Source: Alkalispirochaeta americana (GTDB lineage: Bacteria > Spirochaetota > Spirochaetia > DSM-27196 > Alkalispirochaetaceae). Taken from it: 64,000 nt of DNA. The stretch lies in the NCBI RefSeq assembly GCF_900156105.1, contig NZ_FTMS01000001.1, forward strand, positions 186,001-250,000, read 5' to 3'. Position 1 is the first letter of the stretch; each line of letters starts with the position of its first letter. Shown piece by piece: positions 17,444 to 26,849 of the stretch. The notes beneath the pieces are model-generated. The model was given only the letters and a program-made list of their open reading frames with translations, was not told where the DNA came from and ran no database searches. The translations under genes were made by a program, and so were the position numbers.

Positions 17444-19762
17444 ATGAAAAAACGCCTCATTACCAGCGCACTTCCCTACGTAAACAATATTCCTCACCTG
17501 GGAAATCTCATCCAGGTCCTCTCGGCTGATGTGTTCGCCCGGTTTTGCCGATCCCGGGGGTACGAGACCCTCTACGTCTGCGGCACCGACGAGTACGGCA
17601 CCGCCACCGAGACCCGGGCTCGCGAGGAGGGAATATCCCCCGAGCAGCTCTGCACGCGGTATCACGCGATTCATACCGAAATTTATGAGTGGTTCCATAT
17701 CTCTTTTGACAAGTGGGGCCGAACCTCGACGCCCGAACAGACTGCGATCGTTCAGTCAATTTTTCGCAATCTCCATGATCAGGGGTATATTCGGGAGCGG
17801 ACCATCGAGCAGCTCTACAGCGAGAAATCCCGGATGTTTCTGGCCGACCGCTACGTGGCGGGAACGTGCCCCAAGTGCGGTCACGGCGATGCCCGGGGAG
17901 ATCAGTGCGAAGAATGCGGATCGCTGCTGGATCCGACAGACCTGATAGAACCCCGGAGCGTAATGGACGGAACACGGCCGGTGATCCGCGAGACCACGCA
18001 TCTCTACATTGACCTCCCGGCGATCCTGCCGAAACTCCAGCAATGGATGTCCGAGGCGAGCGAGCGAGGCCGCTGGGCCCGCAACGCAATTCGCATGACC
18101 GAGGCCTGGATACGGGATGGCCTGAAAGAGCGGGCGATAACGCGGGACCTCAAGTGGGGAATCCCCGTTCCCCTGGAGGGGTTTGAAGACAAGGTTTTTT
18201 ACGTATGGTTCGACGCTCCCATCGGGTATATTTCGATCACCGCCACCCTGACTGACCAGTGGGAGCAGTGGTGGAAGAACCCCCGGGAGGTGGAACTCTT
18301 CCAGTTTATCGGAAAAGATAATATTCCCTTCCACACGGTGATCTTCCCCTCGTCGCTTCTGGGGAGCGGTGAGGACTGGACCATGCTGCACCACATGAGC
18401 TCTTCGGAGTACCTGAACTACGAGGGCGGGCAGTTTTCCAAGAGCAAGGGCATCGGTGTCTTTGGTACCGATGCCCGGGAGACGGGTATCCCCGCCGATG
18501 TGTGGCGGTTTTACCTCTTCTACAACCGGCCCGAGACCAGCGATTACACCTTTACCTGGGACGATTTCCAGGAAAAGGTAAACGGTGAGCTGATTGGAAA
18601 CCTGGCGAACCTGGTGAACCGCACCACCACTTTTCTGGCGCGCTTCTTCGACGGAACTCTTCCTCCTGAGGTGTCCCTGGATAGCGCCGGATCACAGGAT
18701 CGTCAGGCTTTCTGGGATGAGGTCCGGCAGCGCGAGGCCGAGATAACGGAGAAGCTGGAGTGGGCCGGACTCCGGGAGGGGCTGCGACGGATCTTTGCGC
18801 TTTCCAGCTACGGAAACCGGGTTTTTCAGGCGGCTGAGCCCTGGAAAACCCGCAAGACCGACCCCGAGGGAACCCATCTGCTTTTGGCCGATCTGGTCTA
18901 TCTGGTGCGGGATCTGGCGATCCTGATCGAGCCCTACCTGCCCGCTACGGCAGAACGGGTCAGGTCTCTCCTGGGTGCGTCTGCGGAGGGGGCCTGGAAC
19001 TGGACTGCCCTGGGAGATCCCCGGGGGCTTTCCCGAATTGCCACTCCCGAGATTCTCTTCGAACAGCTTTCGGACGAGCTGATCCAGGAGTTGCGGGACC
19101 GTTTTTCCGGCAGCCAGGCCGATCGTGCCCGGCGGGCCCGTGAGGCCGGGGACGCGACGAAGGCAGACGCGAAGGGGCCCGGTTCTCCCCGGGAGGGCAA
19201 AACCGGCGCGAAGAGTGACAAAAACAGAAAGGATCATGCCGTGAGTGAACGACTTGAGGATCAGTTTGCAGAAAAGGTTGAGCTTCGGGCGGCAAAAATT
19301 CTGGAGGTGGAGCAGCACCCCGAGGCGGACAAGCTCTATATCGAGCGGCTCGACGATGGCACCCCCGAGGGGCGGACGATCGTCAGCGGTCTGCGCGGCC
19401 ACTATACTACGGAAGAGTTGGTGGGCAAGACCATTGTGGTGGTGGCAAACCTGAAACCAGCCAAGCTCCGGGGGGTAAAAAGCGAGGGAATGCTTCTGGC
19501 CGCCAGCTCCGGTGAGGGAGACCAGGAGATTGTGGATGTGCTCTTCCTGGAAGGGGTCGAGCCGGGGTCCCGGATTCTTCTGCAGGGGCAGGAGCAGAAC
19601 GCCTCTCCCCAGGATTCTCTGAAACGCCTGAAGGTGGATGATTTCTTTGCGATTCCCCTTCGTGCCGTGGACGGGGCGGTTCTTGTGGGCGAGACACCGC
19701 TGGTGGACGCCGGGGGGGCTCCCCTGAAAACAAGCCGCCTCTCCCATGGATCGGTGGGGTGA
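17444..19762 (+). CDS. metG: Methionyl-tRNA synthetase with C-terminal tRNA-binding domain
   Basis: The 772-residue class I synthetase has the HIGH-type motif as PHLGN near the N-terminus and the KMSKS loop as FSKSKG at about residue 330. A zinc knuckle with CPKC and CEEC lies at about 143-162. A lysine- and alanine-rich linker (about 555-605) leads to a Trbp111/EMAP-II-like tRNA-binding domain (LEDQFAEKVELRAAKILEVEQHPEADKLY through KLRGVKSEGMLLAA) at about 605-700. About 60 further residues follow. It charges tRNA-Met for initiation and elongation. Its stop is close to or overlaps the start of the FemX-like gene. Confidence 0.95.
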   Translation: MKKRLITSALPYVNNIPHLGNLIQVLSADVFARFCRSRGYETLYVCGTDEYGTATETRAREEGISPEQLCTRYHAIHTEIYEWFHISFDKWGRTSTPEQTAIVQSIFRNLHDQGYIRERTIEQLYSEKSRMFLADRYVAGTCPKCGHGDARGDQCEECGSLLDPTDLIEPRSVMDGTRPVIRETTHLYIDLPAILPKLQQWMSEASERGRWARNAIRMTEAWIRDGLKERAITRDLKWGIPVPLEGFEDKVFYVWFDAPIGYISITATLTDQWEQWWKNPREVELFQFIGKDNIPFHTVIFPSSLLGSGEDWTMLHHMSSSEYLNYEGGQFSKSKGIGVFGTDARETGIPADVWRFYLFYNRPETSDYTFTWDDFQEKVNGELIGNLANLVNRTTTFLARFFDGTLPPEVSLDSAGSQDRQAFWDEVRQREAEITEKLEWAGLREGLRRIFALSSYGNRVFQAAEPWKTRKTDPEGTHLLLADLVYLVRDLAILIEPYLPATAERVRSLLGASAEGAWNWTALGDPRGLSRIATPEILFEQLSDELIQELRDRFSGSQADRARRAREAGDATKADAKGPGSPREGKTGAKSDKNRKDHAVSERLEDQFAEKVELRAAKILEVEQHPEADKLYIERLDDGTPEGRTIVSGLRGHYTTEELVGKTIVVVANLKPAKLRGVKSEGMLLAASSGEGDQEIVDVLFLEGVEPGSRILLQGQEQNASPQDSLKRLKVDDFFAIPLRAVDGAVLVGETPLVDAGGAPLKTSRLSHGSVG

Positions 19763-19769
19763 CTCCGGC

Positions 19770-20804
19770 ATGACGGGATCGCTCCTGCAGACTGCCTGGT
19801 GGGGAGAGCTGAAGGAGGAGTTCGGCTGGTCCGTGACCACCGCCACCGAGGGGACGCGGGTCTTCTGCCGTTCCCTGGGGCCTTTCAGGCTGGGATACAT
19901 TCCCTTCGGGTTTTCCCGGGCGACCGGTGATCCTCCCGGGCCGGGAGCGATCGGGCAGGTGGTTCAGTCCATGCGAGAGGCTGCGAAGGATCTCCCCGGG
20001 AGACCCCATCTGCTGCGGTGGGACGTGCCGTGGCAGGTTGATCACTTTGATCGGAGCGAGGCTGTGGCTGCAGGGCTTCGTCCTGCTCCTGTCCGCGTCC
20101 AGCCCCCCGATACGGTGGTGGTCTCTCTTCAGGACGAAGAAGAATCCCTGCTCTCGCGGATGAAATCAAAGACCCGCTATAATATTCGCCTGGCCCAGCG
20201 CCGGGGTGTCCTGGTAGAGGCCTTTACAGCCGATGATTCCCGGGCAGACCGGGAGCTGATGCTGTGGTACGAGCTCTATCAGGATACGGCCCGGCGTGAC
20301 CGGATCACTATTCATCCCTTCTGTTACTACCGGCGGGTTCTGGAGTTATCCCGCCGGGACGGGGCTCCGCGTCTTACGCTGTATCAGGCCCGGCACGAGG
20401 GGGATCTGCTCGGCGGAATCGTGGTGGTTTCCTGGCAGGGGACCTCGACCTACCTCTACGGTGCCGGAGCCGATATAAAACGCAATCTCATGGCGAGCTA
20501 CCTGTTGCAGTGGGAGGCGCTTCGCCAGGCCCGGGCCCGGGGGGATCGGTCCTACGATCTCTTCGGGATCCCTCCCTCGGATGACCCGGCTCATCCCATG
20601 CACGGGCTGTATCGCTTCAAGACCGGCTTCGGGGGGGAACTGCTCCACCGGCCGGGATGCTGGGACCTTCCTCTCCACCAGCATCGCGCCTGGTGTTTCC
20701 GCAACGCCGAGAGGGTGCGGGGATGGTACTACCAGGGGCTGCGCAAGGGTCTGGAGGGAAGCCTCGGCCGGATCAGGGCTGCCGCCGGGAGACCGGGGGC
20801 ATGA
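19770..20804 (+). CDS. FemAB-family peptidoglycan aminoacyltransferase
   Basis: The 344-residue GNAT-fold protein transfers an amino acid from aminoacyl-tRNA to the third residue of lipid II or precursor. The N-terminal block LLQTAWWGELKEEFGW is the family LQS-x-WG signature. LSRMKSKTRYNIRLAQRRGV marks the substrate-binding helix, and YRRVLELSRRDGAPRL and YGAGADIKRNLMASYLLQWEAL complete the double GNAT core. DLFGIPPSDDPAHPMHGLYRFKTGFGGE is the typical C-terminal signature. I place the start at 19770 (MTGSLLQ); an alternative ATG at 19746 would overlap metG by 17 bases. Inference: it could add the glycine branch found on ornithine in treponemal peptidoglycan. Confidence 0.88.
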   Translation: MTGSLLQTAWWGELKEEFGWSVTTATEGTRVFCRSLGPFRLGYIPFGFSRATGDPPGPGAIGQVVQSMREAAKDLPGRPHLLRWDVPWQVDHFDRSEAVAAGLRPAPVRVQPPDTVVVSLQDEEESLLSRMKSKTRYNIRLAQRRGVLVEAFTADDSRADRELMLWYELYQDTARRDRITIHPFCYYRRVLELSRRDGAPRLTLYQARHEGDLLGGIVVVSWQGTSTYLYGAGADIKRNLMASYLLQWEALRQARARGDRSYDLFGIPPSDDPAHPMHGLYRFKTGFGGELLHRPGCWDLPLHQHRAWCFRNAERVRGWYYQGLRKGLEGSLGRIRAAAGRPGA

Positions 20805-22939
20805 TGAGCTATCGCCGTTGGCCCGTCGGCAGGGGGCTGCTCCGGATGGTTTTTCGGTGGTTTTTCCCAGGTGTCCCGGGGCGGCTGCTCCCGGGGGGGG
20901 TCGCTCTGGGGCTGGTGCTCGCGGGAATGCTTGCGGGGTGCCGGAGTGCTCCCGATGAAGACATCCTCCCGGAGCTGGTCGACTGGGGGGTGCATTTCCA
21001 CCAGGCTCCTGCCGATGGAACGGAGCTCGCCACCGACGAGGTCCGACTGGTGATTTCCCCGGGAACTCTGGACATCGGCAGGGTCCAGGCGGTGGTCCTT
21101 CGGCTGAACTGGACGGAGCCTGATCCCGACATGGGGGTGATAGCCGGCGATTTCGAGAAGCGAAAGGAGCTCCTGGAGCTCGCCGATCAGAACCCGCCGT
21201 TGATATCCTTCCTGCTTCCCCTGGAAGGGGTCCCCCAGGGGGCTCCTGTCAGGGTCGGGGCCTTTCTGGAACTTCAGGAGGGGGCGCTGGTGCCGGTGAA
21301 GGAGCCCTTCACCGTTACCTTTGAGCTCTCCCTGCCGCAACCGGGGGGGCTTCAGGAAGAGCTTCTGACGATAGACCCCCGGCCGGTCCTCTCCTGGGCC
21401 AGGGACGAGGCAATTTCGGCGGTGGAGATTTCTTTGGCAGGGGAACGGGAGATCCTGGTCCCCGGCGATGGGCCTGGGGACGACCAGGTATCGCTCCGTC
21501 CCTCCCGGGATATTCTCTCTTCCGGGGAGCTTCTCCGGGGAGGCGAGTTTCCCTGGCGCCTGCGCAGCGTCTCTCCCCGGGGAGTTCGGGGCCCCTGGTC
21601 CGAGGCTGGTCTCATTCGCTATGACCTGACCGAGAGTGTTCCCGTTTCCACAGGTCTCAGGTCGGGCGATCGCACCGTTGTGTCCCGGCCGGCCCTGGTT
21701 TGGGCCGGGGTGGACGGTACCAGTCAGTATCACCTGGAGTATTATCTGGAATCGGAGGAGCACCGCCTCGAGGGGCTGGTTATCACCGAAGAGAGTCGTC
21801 ACCGTTTTTCCGGTGAGGAGGCGGAGTTTTTCTCATCGGCAGGAGCCGGAGCAACCCTGCGCTGGCGGTTGCGCGGCGAGAACCTTCGGGGAACCCCTAC
21901 TCCCTGGAGCGACTATCACGAGACAGAGCATCTCCTGCTGATCTCGGCCCTGGAGCCGCTGATTCATCCCGGCGCCGAGGCCCAGGTGCTTCTGGGGGCT
22001 CCCCGGGGAACCCCCGGGGCCCGCCCCGACGAGATGCCCCAGGTGCCGGTGGTGCTGGATGGCCCCTTGGGGGTCGCCCGGACGCCGCTCACGGTGGAGG
22101 CCGTGGCGGAACTTTTTAACCAGGGCCTCCGGTCGGGAGAACTCTCCCTCTCTGGAGGGCGTCTGGTGGAGGTCCGGCAGGAGGTTCCTCTGCTGGCGCT
22201 GGAGGGACTCGACTTTGGTTCCCAGTTTGGACTCAGGGAAGAGGTGGGGGCCACTCAGGGAGAATCCCGTCTGGGCGTTGTGCCGGGATATCGCTCGCAT
22301 CCTGCTGTGGGAATCACCTGGTTCGGGGCGGTCTGGCTCATGAATCGTCTTTCGCTGCTCGAGGGGCGGGACCAGGCCTACGAGATACGGGGGGACGAGG
22401 TTTTTTGGGACCCCCGGGCTTCGGGGTATCGCCTTCCCACGGAGGCCGAGTGGGCTCTGGCCGCAGCAGCCAGGAGACGTCTTCCCCGGGAAGGGTGGGC
22501 GGAGCCGCTGGTGGTCTTCCGGGAGCTCTCCTCCCGGGACCTTCGGAACATCAACTTTCTCCGCAGCGGCGACGCCTGGGAAGATCCTTTGCCGCCGTAC
22601 ACCCGGGCCGGGGGGCCCACGTCACCTGTGGGGGCTCTCACCGGGGCCGCTCCGGCGGGGGTTCAGGATCTTTTGGGGAATGTCTGGGAATGGTGCTGGG
22701 ACTGGTACAGCCCTGAGCGGGGAATTCCTCTGCCCCGAAACTACGCAGGCCCCGAGGAGCCCGCGCCCGATCTCTACGGGAGAGTCTTGCGTGTTGTCCG
22801 CGGTGGGGCCTGGAATACTCCCCGGGAGGGGTTGCGTCCAACAATGCGAGGGGCCTTCGCCCCTGCTGCGGCGAGCCACAGCATCGGGGTTCGCCCGGCC
22901 CGGGGGGCTGCAGAGTACCCTCCCGGGGAAGTGCAATGA
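20801..22939 (+). CDS. Lipoprotein with formylglycine-generating-enzyme-like (SUMF1) domain
   Basis: The 712-residue protein starts at an ATG overlapping the femX stop (ATGA at 20801-20804). A long basic N-terminus leads to a hydrophobic stretch ending in LAGMLAGC, a good lipobox at about residue 47, so it should be a lipoprotein. Residues about 60-430 are beta-rich and may form Ig-like modules. The C-terminal 260 residues carry the FGE-sulfatase fold: GITWFGAVWLMNRLS, YRLPTEAEWALAAAA, GNVWEWCWDWY and RVVRGGAWNTPREGLRP. The cysteine pair of true formylglycine-generating enzymes is not obvious, so this is more likely a binding or structural relative than a sulfatase activator. Translation is coupled to femX. 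Confidence 0.85.
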   Translation: MMSYRRWPVGRGLLRMVFRWFFPGVPGRLLPGGVALGLVLAGMLAGCRSAPDEDILPELVDWGVHFHQAPADGTELATDEVRLVISPGTLDIGRVQAVVLRLNWTEPDPDMGVIAGDFEKRKELLELADQNPPLISFLLPLEGVPQGAPVRVGAFLELQEGALVPVKEPFTVTFELSLPQPGGLQEELLTIDPRPVLSWARDEAISAVEISLAGEREILVPGDGPGDDQVSLRPSRDILSSGELLRGGEFPWRLRSVSPRGVRGPWSEAGLIRYDLTESVPVSTGLRSGDRTVVSRPALVWAGVDGTSQYHLEYYLESEEHRLEGLVITEESRHRFSGEEAEFFSSAGAGATLRWRLRGENLRGTPTPWSDYHETEHLLLISALEPLIHPGAEAQVLLGAPRGTPGARPDEMPQVPVVLDGPLGVARTPLTVEAVAELFNQGLRSGELSLSGGRLVEVRQEVPLLALEGLDFGSQFGLREEVGATQGESRLGVVPGYRSHPAVGITWFGAVWLMNRLSLLEGRDQAYEIRGDEVFWDPRASGYRLPTEAEWALAAAARRRLPREGWAEPLVVFRELSSRDLRNINFLRSGDAWEDPLPPYTRAGGPTSPVGALTGAAPAGVQDLLGNVWEWCWDWYSPERGIPLPRNYAGPEEPAPDLYGRVLRVVRGGAWNTPREGLRPTMRGAFAPAAASHSIGVRPARGAAEYPPGEVQ

Positions 22940-22951
22940 TCTCCGGCGGGA

Positions 22952-24160
22952 TCAGGTAATTCCGTACTGCTTTTCCAGCTCTTCGTAGCGGGTAATGACG
23001 CGACGCACGTATTCCCGCTTTTCCGGGTAGCGCTTGTACGAGAAGGATCGTTTGAAGCCGTAGACGATGATATCCTTCAGTTGTTTTGGCGGAATTGAAA
23101 AGGTCTCCAGGGCCAGTTCTATCTCCTTGGTCACGGTGGTGTGCGATACAAGGCGGTTGTCGGTGCAGAACGTCACCGAGAGGCGGTGTTTCAGCATCTC
23201 TCTCAGGGAGTGATCCTGGACAGAAGGAATATCCGGTGCCGTCTGGAGGTTGCTGGTGAGGCAAACCTCGATGGTTGTCCGGTTGTTGGCGATATAGTCG
23301 ATCAGACGCTCCACGTATTCGTCGGGGTTCTCGATCGAGGTATCCCGGATATGATCGGGGCTGAAGAGCCGAAGGCCATGGCCGATCCGGTCGGCGTGAA
23401 GTTTTGTTATGGCCTGGAAGATCGATTCGGGTCCGTAGGCTTCTCCGGCGTGGACGGTTTTGTTCAGGAAATGCTCGTGAACGTAGTCAAAGGCCTCCTC
23501 GTGATCCCCGGCGGGGTATCCGAACTCGCTTCCTGCCAGATCGAACCCGACAATCTGCAGATCGGTCTCGTTTCGAAGTTTTACCGTAGCCCGGGCCAGC
23601 TCCCTCGAGGCCATCTGAATGATCTCCTGCTGACTTGAGTAGCTGTGGACGGAGCTGAGGGTCTGGTAATAGCGGGAAAAGTTGGGTGCAAAAAAACGCA
23701 TGGCGATCACGATGATGCCGTAGTCGAACTCGGGTTCTTCCGGGGGAAGGGTGGCGTTTATCTCTGTCCGGGCCCGGCGCAACCCTTCGTCCACGGCGTG
23801 CATGACCTGGGAAAAGGGGAGCTCCTCCGTGACGTGCAGCTGGGGAGCAAAGCGCACTTCCAGGTGCCGCACGCCTTCCCGGGCGTTGTCCCAGGCAAGT
23901 TCGAAGGCGATCTGCTGGAGGTGTTCTGCCCGCTGCATCACCTTTGTGGTCAGGCCGAATCCCCGCAGGTATTCGTCGAGGCTTTCGTAATGAGGTTTGA
24001 AGACCAGCTCGTTCAGCCCCTCGGGAGTATACGAAGGGAGTTCTATCTTCTCCTCCCGGGCGATATCGATCAGGGTCTGCTCCCGCAGGCTTCCATCGAG
24101 GTGGACGTGAAGGTCGGTCTTGGGAATACTCTGAATAAACTCTTTTGGATAGTGCTGCAT
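22952..24160 (-). CDS. add: Adenosine deaminase
   Basis: The 402-residue amidohydrolase converts adenosine to inosine in purine salvage. Zinc ligands are in TDLHVHLDGS (about 15-24). The catalytic His/Glu region appears as HAGEAYG near residue 237 and is followed by RIGHGLRLF. The second zinc/Asp region is SVTFCTDNRLVSHTTVTKE. ASREL, the AGSEFGYPAGDHEEAFDYV block and the length all fit. It is a single minus-strand gene, convergent with the FGE-like lipoprotein gene 12 bases away. The upstream 86-base gap (24161-24247) separates it from the end of murD on the same strand. Confidence 0.93.
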   Translation of the reverse strand: MQHYPKEFIQSIPKTDLHVHLDGSLREQTLIDIAREEKIELPSYTPEGLNELVFKPHYESLDEYLRGFGLTTKVMQRAEHLQQIAFELAWDNAREGVRHLEVRFAPQLHVTEELPFSQVMHAVDEGLRRARTEINATLPPEEPEFDYGIIVIAMRFFAPNFSRYYQTLSSVHSYSSQQEIIQMASRELARATVKLRNETDLQIVGFDLAGSEFGYPAGDHEEAFDYVHEHFLNKTVHAGEAYGPESIFQAITKLHADRIGHGLRLFSPDHIRDTSIENPDEYVERLIDYIANNRTTIEVCLTSNLQTAPDIPSVQDHSLREMLKHRLSVTFCTDNRLVSHTTVTKEIELALETFSIPPKQLKDIIVYGFKRSFSYKRYPEKREYVRRVITRYEELEKQYGIT

Positions 24161-24247
24161 GGTTACACTATACCCCCGAAGGAAGGCCCCGAAAACCCGG
24201 AAACGAAAAAACCTGGAAACGGGACAAAACTGATCCCGCGAGACTCC

Positions 24248-25777
24248 CTAGAGGGGCTTCTGCCGAGTTTGATCAAGGGTTGCCCGCACCAGATCGCGGA
24301 ACTGGTTGCCCCGGTCGAACTCGTTCCTGAACATCCCGAAGGAGGCGCAGCCCGGTGAGAGCAGGACCGTCCCCGGGGTGTTCTGCTCTTTCCCCTGGTC
24401 GAGGGGCAACTTCAGGGTCAGCTCCCGGGCCAGCTCCAGGGCCAGGGAAAAGGCTTCATCCAGGGAGTTACAGGGGCCGTGGAAGGGCACGTTCTGGTCC
24501 CGAAGGAGCGCCAGAAGCCGCTCTGTGGCAGACCCGGCCAGGAGAACCAGGGCACCTCCGCCCGAGACGGCCCTTTTTCCTGCTTCTGCCAGGGGAGAGA
24601 GATCGAGCCCCTTGTCGCTCCCTCCTGCCAGAAGGATTGTTCCTTCGGGATAGGCCCGGGATGCTGCTTCGGCGGCCTCGGGGATGGTGGCTGCCGTGTC
24701 GTTGACGAAGGAGATGCCTCTTTTTTGTCCCAGGTGCTCCAGTCGATGGGGAACTCCTGAGAAGGTTTCTGCTCCCGAACGTATTTTCCCGGGGGGGACT
24801 CCCAGATACCAGGCTGCCGAGGCAGCCATGGCAAGATTGCCCAGCATGTGGTCTCCCCTGAGAAGGGGTGTCTCCGGAAGCAGCCCCGGAGGGACGGTCT
24901 CCCGGGAGATGACCGCCAGAGTTACTTCGGCAGACCTGGCCAGGGCGCGCCGGAACCGGTCGCTCCAGGGGGGCTGTTCTCCCAGGATGCAGAGGGCTTT
25001 CTTCTGAAAAGACTGGAGAAGCTCCTCCTTGTCCAGGACATATTCCTCGAGGGAAGGGTAGTAGTCCTGATGATCGGGGAGGATGTTGGTAATGATCCCC
25101 ACCGAGAGGAGGAGTTCGGGAAAGAGAATCTCCCGGGGCAGGGGCTGGCCGGAGCGTTGGCCGTTATGGTCTCGGCAGAATCGAAGGTCTCCCAGTTGAA
25201 ACGACGAGAGCTCCAGCACTACGGGATCTCCCGGCTGGAGTTCTTCGAGGAAGCTCAAGGGAGATATGGTTATGTTTCCTCCCAGTTTTGTCCCGGGGAA
25301 GTGCTGTGCGAGCAGGGAAGCTGTGGCGCCGGCGGTGCTGCTCTTCCCCTTGGTTCCGGTGATCGCTACCAGAGGCCCGGGAGAAGGCCCGGCCTGCCGC
25401 CAGTGAGCAAGGAAGAGGGCGATATCGGTGGTCACGGCCGGTGCCAGCCGGAGGAGGGGGGCACTGCGGGGCACGGCGGGATTTTTCACCACCAGATCTG
25501 CTTTGGAAAAGTCTTCTTCCCGGTGCTCTCCCAAAACGCAGCGGACTTCCCGGGGAAGTTTCTCCAGGGTCGGGGCAAGCTCACGGGGCGAGCGCAGATC
25601 GGTGACGGTTACCCGGGCTCCGCAGGATGTGAGGTAGCGCGCCGCCGCAAGGCCGCCCCCGTGAAGCCCCAGCCCCATGACGGTGACACGACGCCCCTTC
25701 AGGGGAGACTCCTTCTCGGGAGGTTTTGTTTTTGGTGGTTCTGTCCCTGATGGTTCTATGCCTGATGGTTCTGTCAC
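24248..25777 (-). CDS. murD: UDP-N-acetylmuramoylalanine--D-glutamate ligase
   Basis: The 509-residue Mur ligase adds D-Glu to UDP-MurNAc-L-Ala. It has the MurD N-terminal Rossmann block RRVTVMGLGLHGGGLAAARYL, the ATP loop AITGTKGKSSTAGATASLL, GGNITISPLSFL, NILPDHQDYYPSLEEYV, and the C-terminal LLAGGSDKGLDLSPL and LSPGCASFGMFRNEFDRGNQF. The first 28 residues are an unusual Pro/Glu/Ser-rich lead encoded by near-repeats, so the natural start could be internal, near residue 29. It overlaps the 320-residue upstream gene by 4 bases. Confidence 0.93.
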   Translation of the reverse strand: MTEPSGIEPSGTEPPKTKPPEKESPLKGRRVTVMGLGLHGGGLAAARYLTSCGARVTVTDLRSPRELAPTLEKLPREVRCVLGEHREEDFSKADLVVKNPAVPRSAPLLRLAPAVTTDIALFLAHWRQAGPSPGPLVAITGTKGKSSTAGATASLLAQHFPGTKLGGNITISPLSFLEELQPGDPVVLELSSFQLGDLRFCRDHNGQRSGQPLPREILFPELLLSVGIITNILPDHQDYYPSLEEYVLDKEELLQSFQKKALCILGEQPPWSDRFRRALARSAEVTLAVISRETVPPGLLPETPLLRGDHMLGNLAMAASAAWYLGVPPGKIRSGAETFSGVPHRLEHLGQKRGISFVNDTAATIPEAAEAASRAYPEGTILLAGGSDKGLDLSPLAEAGKRAVSGGGALVLLAGSATERLLALLRDQNVPFHGPCNSLDEAFSLALELARELTLKLPLDQGKEQNTPGTVLLSPGCASFGMFRNEFDRGNQFRDLVRATLDQTRQKPL

Positions 25778-26736
25778 GCCGGGGCTCCGGGAAGATGCAC
25801 TTCGAACTCCTTCATATCATCCTGATTCAGGTAGGCCCGGAGGGAGATGTCCTGCCAGGGGGCCTGAAGATCCTCCGGGACCAGTTCTTTCAGTTCCTGA
25901 AACAGCGGAAGATCTTCCGAAAAGGGTTCCGATCGGAGGGTCTGCTGGATCGCTTCCAGGTGGGGCTCCAGAAAGAGCCTGGTCTTGTGGAGAAGCGGCA
26001 CGGCCCGGGGCCGTTCCTGGACGCGGAGATCCAGGGGGGTGTGGGAGAGGGTCCTGAAACGGCTTGTCAGGGGGTAATAGGGGTAGAGCCGTTTCCCCCG
26101 GGGGATCACCAGGCGGGAGAAAAACTTTGTCAGGTCGTTGTCGATCCAGATTCCCTCCACAAAGTAGCCTCTCCCGGTCTCACCGATCCAGGTATCGGAA
26201 ATTAGTTGATCTACCCGGAGTTCCCGGGGCTCTTCTCCCACGGGGGGATCAGCCAGGGGAAGGAGACTCGCCTCCAGGGGGGCCAGGTTGCTCTCGTAGC
26301 GAGGGGTCTGGTCGTTGGAGCCTTTCTCTATGACCCGGTGGAGGGTTGGTCGAAAGGATATGTCCAGGCGGAGGTGAAAGAGATAGTGCCGCCCCTCCAG
26401 GCGAAAAAGTTTGTAAAATACGGGGCGGAGGATCTCTCTGGGGTCAAAGGCATAGCGGAGACCCTGGAAAATTTCCGGCAGCAGCTGGTACAGATCCTGC
26501 AGGAGCGACTGGATCGCTTTTTGATATTCCCTCCCGGGCGTGGCAAGGCGGACATCGTGATGGATGGGAAAGGAGGGAACCTGAAAGGCTGTGTCCAGCT
26601 TCAGAAAGAACTCCTCGGCCTGGTTGAAATGAGCGGTATAGCTCACCTCCTGGGGGAGGGGGTTCTGAAGAAGCTCGGTTATGGTCTCGTCGGGAGCGAC
26701 GAAACACAGTACGCCAGGGCTTGTGGAGAGGTTCAC
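25774..26736 (-). CDS. Protein of unknown function upstream of murD
   Basis: This 320-residue protein has no signal peptide or membrane helix. It contains several Phe/Tyr-rich strands (FHLRLDISFRPTLHRV, YFVEGIWIDNDLTKFFSRLVIPRGKRLYPYYPLT) and Pro-rich turns, suggesting a compact beta-rich fold. The start at 26736 gives MNLSTSPGVLCFV. It overlaps murD by 4 bases (ATGA at 25774-25777), which implies translational coupling. I do not recognise the family; it may be restricted to spirochaetes. Confidence 0.65.
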   Translation of the reverse strand: MNLSTSPGVLCFVAPDETITELLQNPLPQEVSYTAHFNQAEEFFLKLDTAFQVPSFPIHHDVRLATPGREYQKAIQSLLQDLYQLLPEIFQGLRYAFDPREILRPVFYKLFRLEGRHYLFHLRLDISFRPTLHRVIEKGSNDQTPRYESNLAPLEASLLPLADPPVGEEPRELRVDQLISDTWIGETGRGYFVEGIWIDNDLTKFFSRLVIPRGKRLYPYYPLTSRFRTLSHTPLDLRVQERPRAVPLLHKTRLFLEPHLEAIQQTLRSEPFSEDLPLFQELKELVPEDLQAPWQDISLRAYLNQDDMKEFEVHLPGAPA

Positions 26737-26849
26737 CCGTAAAAAGTACTCTTAAACGGTATCTCGCGCAAGTCTTCGGGGGAATCGGCGGGTGTCGTTC
26801 CTGGGCTTTGGCAGTTGTGATTCCCCGCCCGTGGCGCTACAGTAAGAGT